Below are positions 59,396-64,000 of a stretch of DNA of 64,000 nt, one piece after another (position 1 is the stretch's first letter; each line of letters begins with the position of its first letter). This stretch comes from Antedon mediterranea (taxonomy: Eukaryota; Echinodermata; Crinoidea; Comatulida; Antedonidae): contig NC_092671.1 in the NCBI RefSeq assembly GCF_964355755.1, positions 4,849,001 to 4,913,000 of the forward strand. Direction: 5' to 3'. Under the pieces are notes generated by a model. It did not search any database and was not told the DNA's origin. It was given only the letters and a program-made list of their open reading frames with translations. A program made the translations under genes and the position numbers.

Positions 59396-60734
59396 GTAAA
59401 GTAAAATATAACTTGCCTGAAAGAGATAAAAAGAGTTATAAAATTAAGAATTCTGTGGTAAATTATACGTACATTATTGTTAAGGATTGAAAAACGTGTA
59501 AAGAGTGTATAACATAGAGGAATTTTTTTGTACTGAAAGTTAGTTAATGTCAATTATATTGTATTGTATCATTACATTACTCATGTGCTCAATGTACTCA
59601 TTGTAAACGAACATTTTATTGATGAAGAAATAAAAGTGGGTCGATCCTACATAAGACAAAAAAAAAACAATGTTTTTGTTTGTTTTTTTTGTCAAAATAT
59701 CTCTGTAATCCAATTCTTTGCAGAAATTCACTTTTAATTATAATAATTATTAATTATTTTTCAATTAAATTATTTTATTGTTTTTGTACGTATTTTATTT
59801 AAAATAATGCTTGCAGTCGTTGTGTTTGTAAACCAGGATATACTGTGATATGGTCAAAAGTACATCTATAACCGGTAAACTCTATATAAATATAACTGTT
59901 AATTTGAAGTGACATTACAATCCACATAGGAAAGAACACGATACATGGAATAAACACGAATTGTCGCGTGATCACGCGATAGATAAAGTTGAAAGTTATT
60001 ACTGGATGGTAATTAATGATCTGGAAAAAAAATAAATATGCATTTATAATTTGGGAAGGAACTAACTGCGTTGATTCGATAATTGCGTTACAACAAAGTA
60101 CAACTCTTGATTCCATCGAACTATTTAATCTTTCGCATACATAGCTTTTCTTGTAATAAAAAATAATAAGATGTTCACATTTGTAGACCTACATATGTGA
60201 AACTTATCTCATGGGATTGTTTATGAACATGTTACATTATTTAATGGTTATTGAAGATGTCAAAATTAGCGCAAAATAAGACTGTACTCATGTGTATATA
60301 CAGGTGTAAATCTCAAAAACCCGTGAGACAAACTTGTTATATTATTCATTTATGAATTTTTTTGTTGACGCGCGATATCCTCCTGTCTATATAGCCTAGG
60401 TATTTTTTGTTGTTGCAGAATGAAGCAAACATCATGAATTAGAGCGAAGCAAATATGCATAATTCATTTATAAGGATACAGTAAAACTACACTATTATTT
60501 AATGGAAAATTTTCGAATTGTTTTCATATGGTTTTATATGAACTATCGTACGTATTTATTACTGGTTTAAGGTAAAGAATTGTATACAGAAAATGGAAAA
60601 GTATCGTTTTAAAGAATGTAACATAATGGAAGAATTGTTTAATTTTAATTTTTTGGTTATCGAGATATTATCAAGTGAGTTCGAGTTTTGTCTGGAAACA
60701 CGAATGTGTATAAAATAACAAATAATGCATCCAT

Positions 60735-60887
60735 AAAACCTTATCTACACTATCAAACTTTATGTGACAAAAAAATGTGATGTACCCATATATGGTAGTG
60801 ATATGCCAAATATAGTAGTGATATGATATCATCATGTTCATATATGGGCACATCACATTTATTTGTCACAAAGTGTAGACATCTTTA
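60735..60887. mobile_element. MITE family 1 copy, shortened right end
   Basis: CTTATCTACACTATCAAACT at left; ATTTGTCACAAAGTGTAGAC at right, with part of the right inverted repeat deleted. Confidence 0.65.
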
Positions 60888-63520
60888 GGAGAAAAAATAT
60901 CTTGCTGTGGGCCATTAATGTCCTTTGCCAAAAGTTGATAGTCCCTCATGTATAACATGATATAATTCGATCAAACGGTGTCATGTTGGAGATAGGTAGT
61001 CAGTAGAAAGGTAGTATAGTGAGGATACAAGAACCTGTATGATGTCATTGTGTTTCTAGACATAACTGTACGGTAGCTTACCTCATTCAACCTTGGCTGT
61101 ATTTAGTAAAATCATCAGTCAGAATCAGAACTTACACCATGTTTTCTTTTCTAATCATTGACGTCCACTTCAATTAACGTTACTTCGATTAAGTTTACTT
61201 TTCATTGATTGCTGAATCAATCTGAGTTGAATTCACTGTGTGGTATTTATTTCGCGAAATATGAACTCTCAAACATGGTAATAATTATATTAATGACAGT
61301 TGAAATTATCAACCGTTTTCGTTGAATATCGTGTTAAAATTTAAAGCAAAACTTGTTTAAATACCACCTTTGTAAAGAATTGATGGAAACAATTGTGAAA
61401 CTCTCAAAGGAAAATTGTAATTTTAAAAAAGAATTCCTAAAATTGAAAGAAAATAAATCTGATAATCATCAAATGAATTAGAGAAAACAAGTTCTTTAAA
61501 ATTTAAGAAAGTGTTGATTGATAACATTCATGAATTCGCGAAATTGAAAAAAAAAACACACCTTTTTTCTGATTTAGCATTAAAAGAAATGACAAAACAT
61601 AATTTGTTGATGAGAACATTGCGCATTAAATGTTTGGTTGTTATTGCACATATATATTAATGAAGATACCTCGCTGTTCATTACTCACAATGTAGATTGT
61701 TGTTTGCTGACAATTACTGATTTAATCGCCTGTGATACATGGCTTTGTTTCTTCAAGATATCTTACGTTATTGATATATTTCCTGTTAATACATTCACGA
61801 TGTAGGTTTATTGCTTTTAACATCATGATTACTGTCATCGGACAAAGATGCATGTTGTATCTATTTTTTAGAGTAAAACGAAATGTGACGTCACAGTCGG
61901 TGATTTTTATTAATCAAACTTTAAAAATAAGTTATGTGATTTTATGAAAGCTTTTTGGCTAAATTAATAGTCTCGTAAATTTAGGATCTTTAAAGAGCGG
62001 TGTGTACGCGGCGTACACTGAACTGAGCCGCCATTTAGGCTGAGCCGCCGTTGCGTAGGTTGCGGTGCGTTGCGTCGCTAGTGGCAACCAAGCTTAAGTA
62101 TTCGAATATATAGGCCTACATAATGATTGTTTTTCTCCCGCGCGCGGTGTTCATTCATATTTTTTAATTAAACATTAAACCACCATAAATTCTTCTATAT
62201 CCTCGCATACATCTGAACAAATTGGTTTTTTTTCTGTGCAGAATTTATTGAATTTCATTTTAAAGTACGTTACATGTTTCTTATAGCATGTAATTGTACG
62301 TCGTATCCGATTTGGATTGTACAAAACAGTCGATTAAAGTACAACTAAATTCAGGTGTTTTAAATAATGATGGTTTTCCTCAGTCGTTCAATTGATGCGA
62401 GGAAACGTTGAAATGTGTTTCGGAAATTAAACGGTTTATTACCTGAATGCTGAATGTGTGTACCATAATGTAAATTAATTTTCTCATTATCAAGCGTTTT
62501 TCAGACCCTAAATCTATAAACTACAGTATATAATCCCTATTAAGGGGATATCTTTGGGACAAAAAAAACGTGTTCCCTTAATATGTTTGTTTTGTTTTAC
62601 ATTTCGATTTTAGATTATTCATTTAAACAATTATAATTTGTTTTATGTAGTGACAACTAGTTACATTGCTTCAAGGTAAAATGCCATCAAAAATAATACA
62701 GCATATAGTCCAGTAAAATATCACCTTCACCATTGCATAACGTTAGTAGTCAACGAGATTCTCACCGTAGGTTCTAAACATTATGTAAAGATCATTTATT
62801 GATGTTGCGTCGCGTAAAAGTTGGGATTTGTGGAGAAAATGAAGTTTTTATACGCAGTTTTTGCTTCCTTTCGTCGTGGTTTGTTTTCATCGAAAAATGA
62901 CGTCATGGGGCATAAGTGAATGACACGCCATTGTCGACATTTGCGTTCGTATTAAAAAGTGAATTTTAAATGTACGAATATGGTATTAATTATCTGTATT
63001 ACATTGTATTATTATGTATCGCATATATAACAAGTCATTTTGATAAAAAATAAGTCAAATAAATATGAAAAACAAAAGAAAATTGTGATTTTTGCATGTC
63101 ATCTAAAGTGACCTTCCATACAATGTGATAGCGCCCTCTATAAGTATTGATACACTCGAACTTCAAACTGCAAGCTTTTTGTTGTTATATTCATTCATTC
63201 AGAAATACAATTTAAGGAAGGAATCGAATCAAGGGCATTATTACTTGGTTTACTATATATTTATGATGTTTTCCCCAAAAATAATTACCAGTATGTACAT
63301 TTTGCGAATTGTAGATGTACCGGCGGTATGAAATTAAAAAAAGCTGTTTACGCGGTCTGTAGCCTAACGATATCATAATAATTATATGTATAAAATAATT
63401 GTTACTTTTTTCTGATAAATCAGTATGAATAATAATGTTTACTTAGCGCTGCTTTAAGCACCATATTTAAAAAAAAGAAACAAATTGATTTAAGCTTACT
63501 TTTTGTCACGTTTTCGGTAA
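60888..63520. other. Right-hand interval, no supported gene
   Basis: Holds one MITE family 2 fragment. A 26-codon ATG frame at 62839 lacks a donor. No exon with the phase needed by gene 2 could be found. Confidence 0.35.
62046..62095. mobile_element. MITE family 2 right-end fragment
   Basis: GTTGCGTCGCTAGTGGCAAC then CAAGCTT marks the right terminus; upstream bases are only weakly related. Confidence 0.5.
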
Positions 63521-63850
63521 TTAATCGTCTTCTTCGCTCTCACTATCTGATTCGTCACTGTTCTCATCATCCGATTCTGTTGGAAGAGGCCCCAGCAAAT
63601 CGTTATCGCCAACGCACCATCCGTTATTGTCTTGAGGTTTTGGCAACTCTTAAATCGGCGTTAGTGCGAGCTTCCAGATCACGACTTGATAGTTCGATCG
63701 TGCGTCGTATATGTTGATGCAAGCATCTACGCGACGGTGGAAAGTTAGCTAAATCAATGTTTTTTAACACTGATTATCCGTCTTTTTCCTTGCATTTCCT
63801 GCGAAGAAAGTAAAATCTAAGTTCATCGGTACTCCTTGATTTCGATCGAG
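63521..63850 (-). pseudogene. Decayed transposon-associated coding remnant
   Basis: On the minus strand the segments read RSKSRSTDELRFYFLRRKCK, then VLKNIDLANFPPSRRCLHQH and IRR, then (after a +1 shift) NYQVVIWKLALTPI, a stop, ELPKPQDNNGWCVGDNDLLG and an acidic end (PTESDDENSDESDSESE). The series LPP/FPP-S-x2-L-x2-H-x2-R-x-NYQ-x-IW and then P-x-P-x-GW is one I have seen repeatedly in uncharacterised mobile-element-associated invertebrate proteins; I cannot name the element. Two in-frame stops and one frameshift make it a pseudogene. Only the C-terminal part is present. Confidence 0.5.
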
Positions 63851-64000
63851 ATCCAGCGATGTTTTTTTTTTATATTGTTACATTTTGTTTCGTCCATTAT
63901 TGCAAAAGTCCTATTCGATACAGGCAGTGGCAGGAATTGACGAATAACCAATCTCACAGTTTAGCCACTGAAATCACCCCAAGTCGATGTAATGCCATTC

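Overview
This is AT-rich eukaryotic genomic DNA from an animal. It holds spliced genes with phase-consistent exons, abundant short interspersed and inverted repeats, trinucleotide microsatellites, and decayed non-LTR and DNA-transposon coding pieces. The palindromic octamer TAGGCCTA occurs more than twenty times after about 15 kb. Together with long foldback repeats, this suggests a marine invertebrate deuterostome, most likely an echinoderm. The taxon is an inference.

Layout. (1) 1739-14289, + strand: the last eleven coding exons of a gene for a lysine- and glutamate-rich coiled-coil protein. All splice phases fit and the joined frame is open to a TAA stop, giving about 690 residues. The 5' end lies outside the window. 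The C-terminal tail recalls the KIAA2012 (DUF4670) family. (2) About 14.3-20 kb: 3' flank and intergenic DNA, where the TAGGCCTA-rich composition begins. (3) 20010-52540, + strand: the apparent 5' part of a second gene. Four candidate ATG exons (20010-20268, 36832-36904, 47818-47848, 52492-52540) each end in phase 1 with a G at a canonical donor. One internal exon (51500-51571) is open only in the frame that accepts phase 1 and also ends in phase 1. The simplest reading is several alternative first exons spread over more than 30 kb and joined to a common body beyond the window. I do not recognise the family. (4) Between and around these exons lie dispersed repeats: nine copies or pieces of a ~155-bp inverted-repeat element (AAGCTCTGTCTACACTATCA ends), eleven copies or pieces of a ~180-bp palindromic element (AAGCTTGGTTCCCACTAG ends), tRNA-derived SINE pieces, a truncated LINE reverse transcriptase, TCA microsatellites, minisatellites, and a 3.8-kb foldback element (43603-47429) with 1.25-kb arms. 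(5) 52.5-64 kb: a 262-bp tandem duplication, a degenerate minisatellite built on ACGCGCGCGT-like cores, and near the right edge a broken minus-strand transposon-associated coding remnant.

Apart from the two genes and two decayed transposon coding regions, most open frames over 60 codons look like chance or microsatellite frames. No CRISPR array, operon, rRNA or convincing functional tRNA was seen.
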